Below, piece by piece: positions 19,233 to 27,880 of a stretch of DNA of 64,000 bases. The first letter of the stretch is position 1. The number at the start of each line of letters is the position of its first letter. The position numbers and the translations under genes are program-made. Source of the stretch: Actinoplanes auranticolor. Its GTDB lineage: Bacteria > Actinomycetota > Actinomycetes > Mycobacteriales > Micromonosporaceae. The stretch lies in assembly GCF_018332655.1 (NCBI RefSeq), contig NZ_BOQL01000026.1, positions 248,001 through 312,000 of the forward strand, in the 5' to 3' direction. Below the pieces are notes generated by a model. The model saw only the letters and a list, made by a program, of their open reading frames with translations. It did no database searches and had not been told where the DNA came from.

Positions 19233-19709
19233 GTGGACAGTACGGACGACGGCCGGATGTCGGTGGTGACCGCCCTGGTGCGCGCCACGTTCCTGGTCAA
19301 TGCGGTGTACGCCGAATCGGGGCGCGAGCACGGCCTCACCCCGCAGCAGGGGCAGCTGCTGTGTGTGCTGATGGCCGGCCCGCGCGGGATGGGCGAGCTG
19401 ACCGCGATGCTGGCGCTGGCCAAGTCGAGCCTCACCGGCCTGGTCGACCGCACCGAACGCAACGGCCTGGTCAGGCGCGAGCCGGACCCGCGCGACACGA
19501 GGGCGGTGCGGGTCGCGCTGACCCCGCACGGCAGCCGGCTGGCGGCGGATTTCTATGCCGAGACCTGTCGCCGGGTGGAGCAGCTGGCCGCCGGGCTGGG
19601 CGCGGCCGAACGCGACGCCCTGGCCGGTCTGCTCGGCGCGGTCGTGCGGGACAACCGGGTGCCCGAGATCTTCCTGGAGCCGGAGATTGCAGTTCGTTAC
19701 ACGAACTAA
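19233..19709 (+). CDS. MarR-family regulator
   Basis: 158-aa winged-helix protein (LTPQQGQLLCVLMAGPRGMG, then recognition helix LAKSSLTGLVDRTERNGLV, wing RREPDPRDTRAVRVALT). The GTG at 19233, 6 nt after TACACT, fits a leaderless transcript and gives the usual MarR length; a longer upstream frame has no promoter logic. Three copies of one palindrome flank the gene, so it almost certainly represses itself and the downstream LLM oxidoreductase. The last operator-bearing codons of this gene are part of operator copy 2. Confidence 0.9.
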   Translation: MDSTDDGRMSVVTALVRATFLVNAVYAESGREHGLTPQQGQLLCVLMAGPRGMGELTAMLALAKSSLTGLVDRTERNGLVRREPDPRDTRAVRVALTPHGSRLAADFYAETCRRVEQLAAGLGAAERDALAGLLGAVVRDNRVPEIFLEPEIAVRYTN

Positions 19710-19729
19710 TACAGTTCGTCACACGAACT
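19691..19729. promoter_or_regulatory. Tandem MarR operators before the LLM oxidoreductase
   Basis: AGTTCGTTACACGAACT (19691-19707) and AGTTCGTCACACGAACT (19713-19729) are perfect 7-bp inverted repeats with a 3-nt centre, spaced 22 bp (two helical turns). The first overlaps the marR stop codon. Confidence 0.88.
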
Positions 19730-19753
19730 ATTGTCGGTTGGGGAGGCAGGGCC

Positions 19754-20659
19754 ATGTCCGTACCCCGGGTCGTCTTCGGTTTCGGCGCCCACCACGGCAT
19801 CCACGACGGACCCGCCCTGGTGCGGGCGGCCCGGCAGGCCGACCGGGCCGGGCTCGACCTCGTCTCACTGTCCGACCACCCCTACTTCGGCGCCCGCCTG
19901 GACGCGTACGCCGCGGTCGGCTTCATCCTCGGTCGCACCGAGCGGCTCGCCGCCCTGGCCAACGTGACCAACCTGCCGACCCGGCCGGCTCCCATGCTGG
20001 CCCGCACGGTGACGTCGCTGGCGGCGCTCTCCGAAGGGCGCGTCGTACTCGGCATCGGCGCCGGCGGCCTGTGGGACCGGATCACGCAGCTCGGCGTGCC
20101 ACCGCTGTCCCCGGGGGCCGCCGTCGACGCGTTCGAGGAGGCGATCGTCCTGATCAGGAAGCTCTCCGGCGGCGGTCCGCCGGTCACCCACGACGGCCCG
20201 CACTACCGGGTGCACGAGCTGGAACCGGCACCGGTGCCCGCCCCACCGGTGTGGACCGGTTCGGTCGGCCCGAAGTCACTGGCCGCGACCGGGCGGGTCG
20301 CCGACGGCTGGATCCCCGGGCACGCGGCGGACTGGCTCAGCGGCCGCTACCGGAGCTCACGCCCGGTCATCGACGAGGCCGCGGCCGCGGCGGGCCGCGA
20401 TCCGCGCGAGATCCGCACGGTCTTCAACCTGCCCGGGGCCATCACCGACCACCCGCTGCGGGCCACCCGCGACGACGCCGGGCGCTGGCTGGGCGGCTCG
20501 GTGCAACAGTGGATCGACGAGCTCACCGGGGCGGTGCTGGAGCACGGCGCGTCGGGCTTCACCCTCTTCGCGGCCGGCCACGGCCCGGCCGACGAGATGT
20601 CCCTGGGCCGCTGGGCCGAGGAGATCGCCCCGGCGGTCCGGGCGGCGGTCGCCGGTTAG
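19754..20659 (+). CDS. LLM-class (luciferase-like, probably F420-dependent) oxidoreductase
   Basis: 301-aa TIM-barrel oxidoreductase of the luciferase-like monooxygenase superfamily. Motifs: LDLVSLSDHPYFG near the N-terminus, LSEGRVVLGIGAGGL in the middle and a C-terminal ADGWIPG segment. Actinobacterial members usually use F420 or FMN to reduce or oxidise small molecules. GGAGGCAG lies upstream of ATG 19754. Control by three MarR boxes suggests inducible detoxification of an aromatic or antibiotic-like compound. The substrate is not known. Confidence 0.85.
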   Translation: MSVPRVVFGFGAHHGIHDGPALVRAARQADRAGLDLVSLSDHPYFGARLDAYAAVGFILGRTERLAALANVTNLPTRPAPMLARTVTSLAALSEGRVVLGIGAGGLWDRITQLGVPPLSPGAAVDAFEEAIVLIRKLSGGGPPVTHDGPHYRVHELEPAPVPAPPVWTGSVGPKSLAATGRVADGWIPGHAADWLSGRYRSSRPVIDEAAAAAGRDPREIRTVFNLPGAITDHPLRATRDDAGRWLGGSVQQWIDELTGAVLEHGASGFTLFAAGHGPADEMSLGRWAEEIAPAVRAAVAG

Positions 20660-20736
20660 TGTCCGGCGGGAACGGATGCCAGCGCGTCGAGCCGCTCACC
20701 GGATCGGTCTCGACCAGACTCGAGCTCTGGAGGACG

Positions 20737-21618
20737 CTAGATGTTGTGGCGGACGTAGGCCGGGGCGCGCAATCCGAGCATCGCCTCGGTCATCCGGACC
20801 GCGTCCACCGCCGCGCGTACGTCGTGGACCCGGACGATCCGGGCGCCCTGTGTCACGCAGAAGGTCACCGCCGCGACCGTGCCCACCAGGCGGTCCTGCT
20901 GCGGGCGGTCCAGGGTCTCGCCGATGAAGTCCTTGTTGCTCAGCGCCGCCAGGGTCGGGTAGCCGATCGCCGTGATCTCGCTGAGCCGCCGGGTCAGCTC
21001 CAGGGAGTGGTGGGTGTTCTTGTTCAGGTCGTGGCCCGGGTCGATGATGATCTGGTCCGGGCGGACACCGCGGGACAGGGCCAGGGCCACCCGCTCGCGC
21101 AGGAAGCCGGACACCTCCGCGGTCACGTCGGCGTACTGCGGGCTCGGGTGCAGGGTGCGCGGCGCCGCCAGGCTGTGGGTGATCACCAGGGACGCGGCCG
21201 TGCCCGCCACCGCGTCGGCCATCGCCGGGTCGCGCAGGCCCGAGGTGTCGTTGATGACGCCCGCGCCCGCGGCGATGACCTCCCGGGCCACCTCCGGCCG
21301 GTACGTGTCGACCGAGACCACGGCCAGCCCGCGCGCCGCCTCGACGACCGGCAGCACCCGGTTGAGTTCCTCGGCCGCGCTGACCTCGGGCCCGGGCGCG
21401 AACGGCACCCCGCCGATGTCGATCCAGTCCGCCCCCGCGTCCGCCGCGGTGCGCACCGCCTCGGCCGCCTTCTCCAGGGCGAACGTGCGGCCCCGGTCGT
21501 GGAACGAGTCCGGGGTGCGGTTCACGATCGCCATCACCGTCACCCGGCGCGAGAAGTCGTGCGGGCGGCCCCCGATGACGCGTTCGGCGCAGATCAGCGG
21601 GGGTGCGAAGGCAGTCAC
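20737..21618 (-). CDS. folP2: Dihydropteroate synthase-like protein, FolP2 type
   Basis: 293-aa TIM barrel of the pterin-binding family. The start motif reads MAIVNRTPDSFHDRG rather than the canonical DHPS form MGILNVTPDSFSDGG, and DPGHDLNKNTHHSL and ALSNKDFIGETL also match the mycobacterial FolP2 group. FolP2 is reported to lack normal DHPS activity and usually accompanies folP1 elsewhere in the genome. Its role is therefore uncertain, and annotation as a sulfonamide target would be risky. GTG start at 21618. It is convergent with the LLM gene and divergent from the ABC exporter genes. Confidence 0.85.
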   Translation of the reverse strand: MTAFAPPLICAERVIGGRPHDFSRRVTVMAIVNRTPDSFHDRGRTFALEKAAEAVRTAADAGADWIDIGGVPFAPGPEVSAAEELNRVLPVVEAARGLAVVSVDTYRPEVAREVIAAGAGVINDTSGLRDPAMADAVAGTAASLVITHSLAAPRTLHPSPQYADVTAEVSGFLRERVALALSRGVRPDQIIIDPGHDLNKNTHHSLELTRRLSEITAIGYPTLAALSNKDFIGETLDRPQQDRLVGTVAAVTFCVTQGARIVRVHDVRAAVDAVRMTEAMLGLRAPAYVRHNI

Positions 21619-21698
21619 GCCCGGAGACTAACCGGGCCGTGAACATCGCCCGAATTCGGGCTCCCGCCGATGATCGCTGCTGCTCTAAGGTGCAACGT

Positions 21699-23402
21699 GT
21701 GACGGAAGCAGGACACGCGGTTGCCGACGTGCGTGGTCCGCTGCCGTACCTGTGGTGGCTCGTACGGCGCCAGAAGCTGCGGATCACCGCCGGCGCGGTG
21801 CTCGGGTCGCTGTGGATGGTGGGGCTGACGCTCCCGCCGTACCTGCTCTCCCAGGCCATCGACCGCGGCCTGCAGCGGCGCGATCTGCCCGCGCTGGCCG
21901 GCTGGGTGGCCGTGCTCTTCGTGGTCGGCGCGGTCAACGCGCTGCTGGCCATCCTGCGGCACCGCACCATGACCAAGATCCGGCTCGACGGCGGTTTCCG
22001 CACCGTGCGGGCCGTCATCGCGCACGCCACCCGGCTCGGCGCCGCGCTGCCGCGGCGCATCGGCGCCGGCGAGATCGTCACCATCGGCATCGCCGACGTC
22101 TGGGTGCTGGCCCAGGCCCTCACGGTGACCGGGCCCGGCCTCGGCGCCGTGGTCGCCTACGTCGTGGTGGCCGTGCTGCTGCTGAAGATCTCGCCGCTGC
22201 TGGCGGTCGTGGTGCTCGCGGGCGTGCCGGTGCTGGCCATCGTGGTCGGCCCGATGCTCAGCCGGCTGCAGCGGGCCGGCGCCCGCTACCGGGATCACCA
22301 GGGCGCGCTCGCCGACCGGCTCGTCGACATCATGTCCGGCCTGCGCATCCTCAACGGCCTCGGCGGCAAGGAGGCCTACGCCCGCCGCTACCGGCGCGAC
22401 TCGCAGCGGGTCGCCGAGGAGGGCTACCTGGTCGGCGCGGTGACCAGCTGGATCCAGGCGCTCGGCGTCGGCCTGCCGGCGCTGTTCCTGGCCGTGGTGA
22501 TCTGGCTGGCCGCGCGGATGGCCGCCCTGGGCCAGATCACCGTGGGGGAACTGGTCGCGGTCTGGGGGTACGCGGCCGTGCTCGTCGTGCCGGTCGCCTT
22601 CTTCATCGAGGGCGGGTTCGACATCAGCCGCGCGCTGGTCGCCGGGGGCCGGGTGGTCGGTTTCCTGCGCCTGCCGGCCGATCCGGAACCGGCCCGGCCC
22701 GGCCCCGACGGCCCGGCGGTGCTGCGCGATCCCGAGTCCGGTGTGGTGCTGGTGCCGGGCCGGTTCACCGTGCTGGCCAGCGCCCGGCCCGCCGACGCCG
22801 CCGCCGTGGTGGACCGGCTCGGCCGCTACGGGCCGACCCGGGCGACCTGGGACGCGATGCGGGTCGACGGGATCGCGGTCCGGGACCGGATCCTGGTCGC
22901 GGACAACGAGGCGTACCTGTTCACCGGCACGTTGGGGGAGATCGTCGCGGGCCGGTCGCCGGTGGACGACGCGGCCGTGATCCGGGCGCTGACCGCGGCC
23001 GTGGCGAGTGACATCGTGGACGGTCTCGGCGAGGGCACCGCGTCGATCGTCGACACCCAGGGCCGCAACCTCTCCGGCGGCCAGCGCCAGCGCATCCGGC
23101 TCGCCCGCGCCCTGTACGCCGACCCGGAGATCCTGCTCGCCGTGGAGCCCACCTCGGCCGTGGACGCCCACACCGAGGCCGCCATCGCGCAACGCCTGAC
23201 CTTCGCCCGGGCCGGCCGGACCACGCTGGTGGCGACGACCTCGCCGGCGCTGCTGGACCGGGCCGACATCGTGCACTACCTGGTCGACGGCCGGCTGGCG
23301 GCCACCGGGACGCACCGCGCCCTGCTGGACACCGAGCCGGGCTACCGCGCGCTGGTCACCCGGGTGGCGGGGGAGGCCGCGACGCCGGAGGTCGTGCGGT
23401 GA
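21699..23402 (+). CDS. ABC exporter subunit with degenerate ATPase domain
   Basis: 567-aa half-transporter: six transmembrane segments (residues about 25-310), then a nucleotide-binding domain. The NBD is unusual. There is no Walker A lysine-containing P-loop (the region reads GRFTVLASARPADAAAVV). The Walker B aspartate is replaced (LLAVEPTSAVD) and the switch His is missing (VATTSPALL), but the signature LSGGQRQR is intact. It therefore supplies only the signature half of one ATP site to its partner. TAAGGT is 7 nt before the GTG at 21699, fitting a leaderless start. The stop overlaps the next gene by 4 nt (GTGA). Confidence 0.88.
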   Translation: MTEAGHAVADVRGPLPYLWWLVRRQKLRITAGAVLGSLWMVGLTLPPYLLSQAIDRGLQRRDLPALAGWVAVLFVVGAVNALLAILRHRTMTKIRLDGGFRTVRAVIAHATRLGAALPRRIGAGEIVTIGIADVWVLAQALTVTGPGLGAVVAYVVVAVLLLKISPLLAVVVLAGVPVLAIVVGPMLSRLQRAGARYRDHQGALADRLVDIMSGLRILNGLGGKEAYARRYRRDSQRVAEEGYLVGAVTSWIQALGVGLPALFLAVVIWLAARMAALGQITVGELVAVWGYAAVLVVPVAFFIEGGFDISRALVAGGRVVGFLRLPADPEPARPGPDGPAVLRDPESGVVLVPGRFTVLASARPADAAAVVDRLGRYGPTRATWDAMRVDGIAVRDRILVADNEAYLFTGTLGEIVAGRSPVDDAAVIRALTAAVASDIVDGLGEGTASIVDTQGRNLSGGQRQRIRLARALYADPEILLAVEPTSAVDAHTEAAIAQRLTFARAGRTTLVATTSPALLDRADIVHYLVDGRLAATGTHRALLDTEPGYRALVTRVAGEAATPEVVR

Positions 23403-25132
23403 CCACCCTGCCGGTCGCCGGCGGGGCCCACGTCCGCCGGGCCGCGATCCGGCTGATCCGCGACGACCGGCGGGCCGTCGTGCTGATGGTCGCGCTCAAC
23501 GCCCTCGCGGCGATCGCCGGGCTGGCCGGCCCGTGGCTGCTGGGCCGCATCGTCGACACGGTGCTGACCGGCCACGCCTCCGTGCACGCCGTCGACCGCC
23601 TGGCCGGCGCGATCCTGCTGTGCACGGTCGCGCAGACCCTGCTGGCCCGCTCGGCGCTGGCCGTCGGTTACCGCTTCGGCGAGCGCACCGCGGCCCGGGT
23701 CCGCGAACGGTTCGTCGACCGGGCCCTGGCCCTGCCCGCCTCCGTGGTGGAACGGGTGCCCACCGGCGACCTCGCCGCCCGGGGAACCGGCGATGTCAGC
23801 ACGGTCGCCGTGACGCTGCGCGACGCGATCCCCGAGGTGCTCATCGCCTCCGCGCAGGCCCTGTTCGTCATCGTCGCCGTCTTCCTGCTCGACCCGTTGC
23901 TCGGTGTGGTGGCGCTGGCCGGGCTGTCGGCCATCCCGCTGGCGACCCGGTGGTACCTGCGCCGGGCCCCGGCGGCCTACCTGGACGAGGGGGCGGCCGG
24001 TTCCGCGCTGGCCGACGAACTGGCCTCGACGATCGCCGGCACCCGTACCGTCGAGGCCCTGAGCCTGCAGCAACGCCGCCGGGCGGTGGGCGACGCCGCG
24101 ATCACCCGGGCCCGGCGGACCCGGCTGCGCACCCTGTTCCTGCGCAGCGTGCTGTTCCCCGCGGTGGACGTCTCGTACGTGGTGCCGGTGGTGGCCGTGC
24201 TGCTCGTCGGCGGCACCCTGTACGTCAACGGGCTGCTGTCACTGGGTGCCGTCGCGGCGACCGCGCTCTATCTGCGCCAGCTCGCCGTGCCGCTGGACGC
24301 GATCCTCATCTGGCTGGAGCAGCTGCAGAGCAGCGGGGCGTCGTTCGCGCGGGTCGAGGGGCTGGCGGTGATCCCGCGGGCGGTGGTCACCGAACGCCGC
24401 GCCCCCGCCGGGGACCGGATCGAGGCGCGCGGCGTGCGGTACGCCTACGACGGCGGCCGCGACGTGCTGCGCGGCGTGGACCTGACCGTGCGCCCGGGGG
24501 AGCGGCTCGCCCTGGTCGGCCGGTCCGGCGCCGGCAAGTCCACCCTCGGCCGGCTGCTCGCCGGCGTCGACCGCCCCCGGTCCGGCACGCTGACGGTCGG
24601 CGGGGTGCCGATCGCCGAGCTGCCGCCGAGCCTGCTGCGCCGCCAGGTCGTACTGGTCACCCAGGAGCACCACGTGTTCCGCGACGCGGTCCGCGACAAC
24701 CTGACCCTGGCCGCCCCCGACGCGTCCGACGACGACCTGCGCTCGGCCCTGGCCATCGTCGGCGCGGACTGGGTCCGCGACCTGCCCGACGGCCTGGACA
24801 CCCGCCTCGGCGGGGACGGCTTCGTCCTCGACGGGGCGCAGGCCCAGCAGCTGGCGCTGGCCCGGGTGGTGCTGGCCGACCCGCACACGGTGGTGCTGGA
24901 CGAGGCGACGGCGCTGCTCGACCCGACGACGGCCCGGGACGCGGAACGGTCCCTGGCCGCGGTGCTGCACGACCGTACGGTGATCGCCATCGCCCACCGG
25001 TTGCAGACCGCGCACGACGCCGACCGGGTGGCGGTCATGGACGGTGGACGGCTGGTGGAGCTGGGCACGCACGACGAACTGGTCGCGGCGGACGGCACGT
25101 ACGCGGCCCTGTGGCGCACCTGGCACGGCTGA
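23399..25132 (+). CDS. ABC exporter subunit with functional Walker motifs
   Basis: 577-aa partner half-transporter with a six-helix membrane domain and an NBD that has Walker A GRSGAGKST, Walker B VVLDEATALLD and the switch IAHRL. Its own signature is degenerate (LDGAQAQQL instead of LSGGQ). Together with the preceding subunit it makes an asymmetric heterodimer with one catalytically competent site (Walker motifs from this subunit, LSGGQ from the other). Substrate unknown; the pair resembles lipid or drug exporters. Translationally coupled by a GTGA overlap and ends 4 nt before the convergent sulfite-oxidase-like gene. Confidence 0.9.
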   Translation: MTTLPVAGGAHVRRAAIRLIRDDRRAVVLMVALNALAAIAGLAGPWLLGRIVDTVLTGHASVHAVDRLAGAILLCTVAQTLLARSALAVGYRFGERTAARVRERFVDRALALPASVVERVPTGDLAARGTGDVSTVAVTLRDAIPEVLIASAQALFVIVAVFLLDPLLGVVALAGLSAIPLATRWYLRRAPAAYLDEGAAGSALADELASTIAGTRTVEALSLQQRRRAVGDAAITRARRTRLRTLFLRSVLFPAVDVSYVVPVVAVLLVGGTLYVNGLLSLGAVAATALYLRQLAVPLDAILIWLEQLQSSGASFARVEGLAVIPRAVVTERRAPAGDRIEARGVRYAYDGGRDVLRGVDLTVRPGERLALVGRSGAGKSTLGRLLAGVDRPRSGTLTVGGVPIAELPPSLLRRQVVLVTQEHHVFRDAVRDNLTLAAPDASDDDLRSALAIVGADWVRDLPDGLDTRLGGDGFVLDGAQAQQLALARVVLADPHTVVLDEATALLDPTTARDAERSLAAVLHDRTVIAIAHRLQTAHDADRVAVMDGGRLVELGTHDELVAADGTYAALWRTWHG

Positions 25133-25136
25133 GCGG

Positions 25137-26378
25137 TCAGGCGGCCACCACGGGGTGCCGGACCACGGCGTCGAACAGGTAGCCCAGTTCGTTGTACTCC
25201 GCCACGTCCGGCTGGGTGTTGCCGCGGACGTCGGTCGCCCGGGCCAGCAGTTCGTGCGCGCCCGCGGCCGGCCGCCAGTCCAGCTCCCAGCGCTGCCAGG
25301 CCGCGCCCTCACTGCCGCCGACCCGGCGCGCGCGGCGCCAGGTCCCGCCGCCGTCCGTGCTGACGTCCACGTGCCGGATCGCCCCGGCCGCCGACCACGA
25401 GCGGCCGCGCAGCCGCACGTGCCGGCCCGCGGGCACCTGCGCGCCCGGGTCGAGCTCGAAGGCGCTCTTGACCACCTGGCGGTCGAAGGGCTCGCCCTCG
25501 GTCGGGTGGTCCGGGCCGAACAGCCGGTAGAACCGGGTGTTCCAGGGTGAGAACAGCGGGACGTCGCTGACCTCGATGCTGCCCAGCCACTTGATCGAGG
25601 CGATGCCGATCCAGCCCGGCACGATCAGGCGTACCGGGTGGCCGTGGTCGGCCGGCAGCGGTTCGCCGTTCATCTCGTACGCCAGCAGCACGTCGTGCAG
25701 TGCCTTGCGCACCGGCAGCGGCCGGCGGACCGGGCCGAGGTCCACTCCGCCACTGACGAAGTTCGCATCGAGCCCGGCCGGCAGCACGTCCACCGCGTGG
25801 CGGCTCAGGCCGGCGCGGCGCAGCACGGTGGACAGCCGTACGCCGCGCCAGCGGGCTACGCCGACGCCGCCGAGCTTCCAAGCCGTGCCCGAGACCGACT
25901 GACCCTGCTGGGTGGTGAAGTAGCTGCGGCCGTTGCCGGCGCATTCCACCGTTACGGTGACCGTTTCGCTCGGCAGCCGGCGCAATTCGTCATACCTTAA
26001 TGTGACCGGTCCGTGCCGTAGTCCGGCGCCGAAGACGCGCAGCTGCCAATCCGCTGCATCGATGATCGGCGTGCTGGTGTGGTTGCGGACGAAAAAACGG
26101 TCGATGGGCACCAGATAGCCCTGATCGGCCAGCGCGGACCAGCGCGTCTCGGCGTTGGTGCCCAGCACGGTGAACAGCTCCGGGGGCAGTGGCTTGCGGA
26201 TCGGCCCGGGTGCCGCAGCGGCGGCGGCGGTGCCGGTGGCCGTCACCCCGGCCAGGCCCGCGCCCGCCGCGGCGGTGAGTTTGAGCAGGTCCCGGCGGGA
26301 GAAGCCGGCTGCCTCACCGGCCCGCCACTGGGCCAGCCGGCGCCGGTCGTAGGTGGCCTCGTCCAGCATGTCGTCCAT
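25137..26378 (-). CDS. Tat-exported sulfite oxidase-like molybdoenzyme
   Basis: 413-aa protein with twin-arginine signal (AGFSRRDLLKLTAAAGAGLA, about residues 26-45). The molybdopterin domain of the sulfite oxidase family follows, with the Mo-ligating Cys in VTVECAGNGR (about 145), then HGHPVRLIVPGWIGIASIKW and a C-terminal Ig-like dimerisation domain (VDVSTDGGGTWRRAR). No haem domain is fused, as in bacterial SorA/SorT-type enzymes. The likely reaction is sulfite to sulfate outside the membrane, with an unidentified electron acceptor. ATG 26378 has GAGGAG 9 nt upstream. I chose it over longer in-frame extensions. Confidence 0.88.
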   Translation of the reverse strand: MDDMLDEATYDRRRLAQWRAGEAAGFSRRDLLKLTAAAGAGLAGVTATGTAAAAAAPGPIRKPLPPELFTVLGTNAETRWSALADQGYLVPIDRFFVRNHTSTPIIDAADWQLRVFGAGLRHGPVTLRYDELRRLPSETVTVTVECAGNGRSYFTTQQGQSVSGTAWKLGGVGVARWRGVRLSTVLRRAGLSRHAVDVLPAGLDANFVSGGVDLGPVRRPLPVRKALHDVLLAYEMNGEPLPADHGHPVRLIVPGWIGIASIKWLGSIEVSDVPLFSPWNTRFYRLFGPDHPTEGEPFDRQVVKSAFELDPGAQVPAGRHVRLRGRSWSAAGAIRHVDVSTDGGGTWRRARRVGGSEGAAWQRWELDWRPAAGAHELLARATDVRGNTQPDVAEYNELGYLFDAVVRHPVVAA

Positions 26379-26527
26379 CAGGGTGCTCCTCTGCGGCACT
26401 GACCGGTCTCGATCGTCCACAGCATGGTAAACCGATGGGCGCTGTAGGAAAAGGGGGTCTAGGTGAGTACCCGCTGGAAACGGATCTATGCGGAAAGAAT
26501 TCAGCTCATTGTCTGGCATTTTTACGC

Positions 26528-26550
26528 GTTAGCCGAGGCGACTGCGGGTA
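26528..26550 (+). promoter_or_regulatory. Possible SigB-type promoter of the envelope operon
   Basis: GTTA (26528-26531), 14 nt, then GGGTA (26546-26550) resembles the general-stress sigma factor consensus GTTT-N14-16-GGGTA. It is 50 nt upstream of the first gene of the holin/DUF3618 operon. The region from 26379 to 26600 otherwise holds no gene and must also contain the divergent promoter. Confidence 0.4.
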
Positions 26551-26600
26551 ACCAATATCGCGAAGCACCAACGGACGAACGAACCACGATGGAGGCAGCA

Positions 26601-27455
26601 ATGAGTGACCCGTCTGCGGGCGCCCGCGCGCCGGACACCACCCCCCTCGCCGACGCCCCGGTCACCGAGACCTACGCGGCGACGACATATCCCGAGACGA
26701 CCTACCCCGCCGAGACGTACCCGGCGACCGGTCAGGACTCCTCGGGCGGCGACCAGTCGGCGGTGAAGCAGGCCGCCGGTCAGAGCGCCCAGGCCGCAGG
26801 TCAGGCCGCCAGCGACGTCAAGGACACCGCCACGCAGCAGGCCCAGCGGGTCGGCTCCGAGGCCAAGACCCAGGTCCGCAACGTGGCCTCCGAGGTCCGC
26901 GGCAAGGTCAGCGAGCAGGCCCGTACGCAGAACGACAAGCTCGTCGGCAGCATCCGCGAGATGGCGGACCACCTCGAGGAGATGCGCGGCGACCGTTCCG
27001 ACTCGCCCGCGACCCAGATCGTCTCCCGCGTCGCCGACAGCGGCCGGCAGCTCGCCGGTTACCTGGAGACCAACGGGCCCGAGGGCGTGCTGCGTGAGGT
27101 CCAGGACTTCGCCCGGCGTCGTCCCGGCGCGTTCCTGGCGGGTGCGCTGGCCGCCGGCTTCGTGGTGGCCCGGCTCGGCAAGGGCGTGGCCAAGGCCGAC
27201 GACCTGTCGTCGGACAAGCCCGCCAGCGACTCGTTCGTGTCCAACCCCGGCACCTACGACACCGGCTACACCACCCCGGCCACGACCGGTTACACGACCG
27301 GGACGACCGGCTACGTGGACCCTGCGGTCAACACGACCACCGGCTACCCGGCGGCCACCACCGAGTACGCCTCGACGGGCACCGGCACGCCGGTCGTCGT
27401 CGAGGAGGAGTACGTCGCCGGGACCACACGGGATTACCCGGGCGGCACGCGATGA
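26601..27455 (+). CDS. Low-complexity helical envelope/stress protein
   Basis: 284-aa protein with no family I can name. Residues 1-50 are Thr/Pro/Tyr-rich (TTYPETTYPAETYPATG). Residues 55-120 form Ala/Gln/Lys-rich amphipathic helix like LEA or apolipoprotein repeats (QAAGQSAQAAGQAASDVKD). A single hydrophobic segment ([20 protein letters not shown]) lies at about 190. The tail is again Thr/Tyr repeats (GYTTPATTGYTTGTTGY). It is probably membrane-associated. GGAGG precedes ATG 26601. It overlaps the holin-like gene by 4 nt (ATGA) and so belongs to its operon. Actinobacterial operons of this type are often stress-induced. Confidence 0.75.
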   Translation: MSDPSAGARAPDTTPLADAPVTETYAATTYPETTYPAETYPATGQDSSGGDQSAVKQAAGQSAQAAGQAASDVKDTATQQAQRVGSEAKTQVRNVASEVRGKVSEQARTQNDKLVGSIREMADHLEEMRGDRSDSPATQIVSRVADSGRQLAGYLETNGPEGVLREVQDFARRRPGAFLAGALAAGFVVARLGKGVAKADDLSSDKPASDSFVSNPGTYDTGYTTPATTGYTTGTTGYVDPAVNTTTGYPAATTEYASTGTGTPVVVEEEYVAGTTRDYPGGTR

Positions 27456-27880
27456 CCGCGCCCTACCCCACCGGTCACTCACGTGACCACGCCGAAGAGG
27501 TCGGCGAGACCTCCGTCGGTGAGCTGATCGGCAACATCAGCAACGACCTGTCCACGCTGTTCCGCCAGGAGGTGGAGCTGGCCAAGGTCGAGCTGAAGGA
27601 GGAGGCCGGCAAGGCCGGCAAGGCCGCCGGGATGCTCGGCGCCGCCGCCTTCGCCGGTTACCTGGTGCTGGTGCTGCTCAGCTTCGCGCTGGTGGCCGCC
27701 CTCAGCAACGTCATGGATCCCGGCTGGGCCGCACTGATCGTCGCGGTGCTCTGGGGGATCGTCGGCGCGGTGCTCTACAGCAACGGCCGCAAGAAGCTCA
27801 AGACCGTGGACCCGACCCCGCGGCGCACCGTCGACACCCTCAAGGAGGACGCGCAATGGCTGAAGAACCCGACCGGTTGA
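27452..27880 (+). CDS. Holin-superfamily-like membrane protein (PF07332 type)
   Basis: 142-aa protein. The amphipathic N-terminal half (SVGELIGNISNDLSTLFRQE, VELAKVELKEEAGKAG) is followed by two transmembrane segments (GAAAFAGYLVLVLLSFALVA and ALIVAVLWGIVGAVLYS). This is the common actinobacterial holin-like family, which is chromosomal and not tied to prophage. The role is probably envelope organisation or stress response. It overlaps both neighbours (4 nt upstream, 25 nt downstream). Confidence 0.8.
   Translation: MTAPYPTGHSRDHAEEVGETSVGELIGNISNDLSTLFRQEVELAKVELKEEAGKAGKAAGMLGAAAFAGYLVLVLLSFALVAALSNVMDPGWAALIVAVLWGIVGAVLYSNGRKKLKTVDPTPRRTVDTLKEDAQWLKNPTG

Noticed and set aside
23533..25182. 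Overlapping plus-strand frame within the second ABC subunit
   Set aside because: It is Arg/Gly/Ala-rich with no motifs. The 23399 frame holds the intact ABC motifs.
27452..27880. Holin-like gene as evidence for a prophage
   Set aside because: This family is chromosomal in actinobacteria. No capsid, integrase or lysin gene is near.
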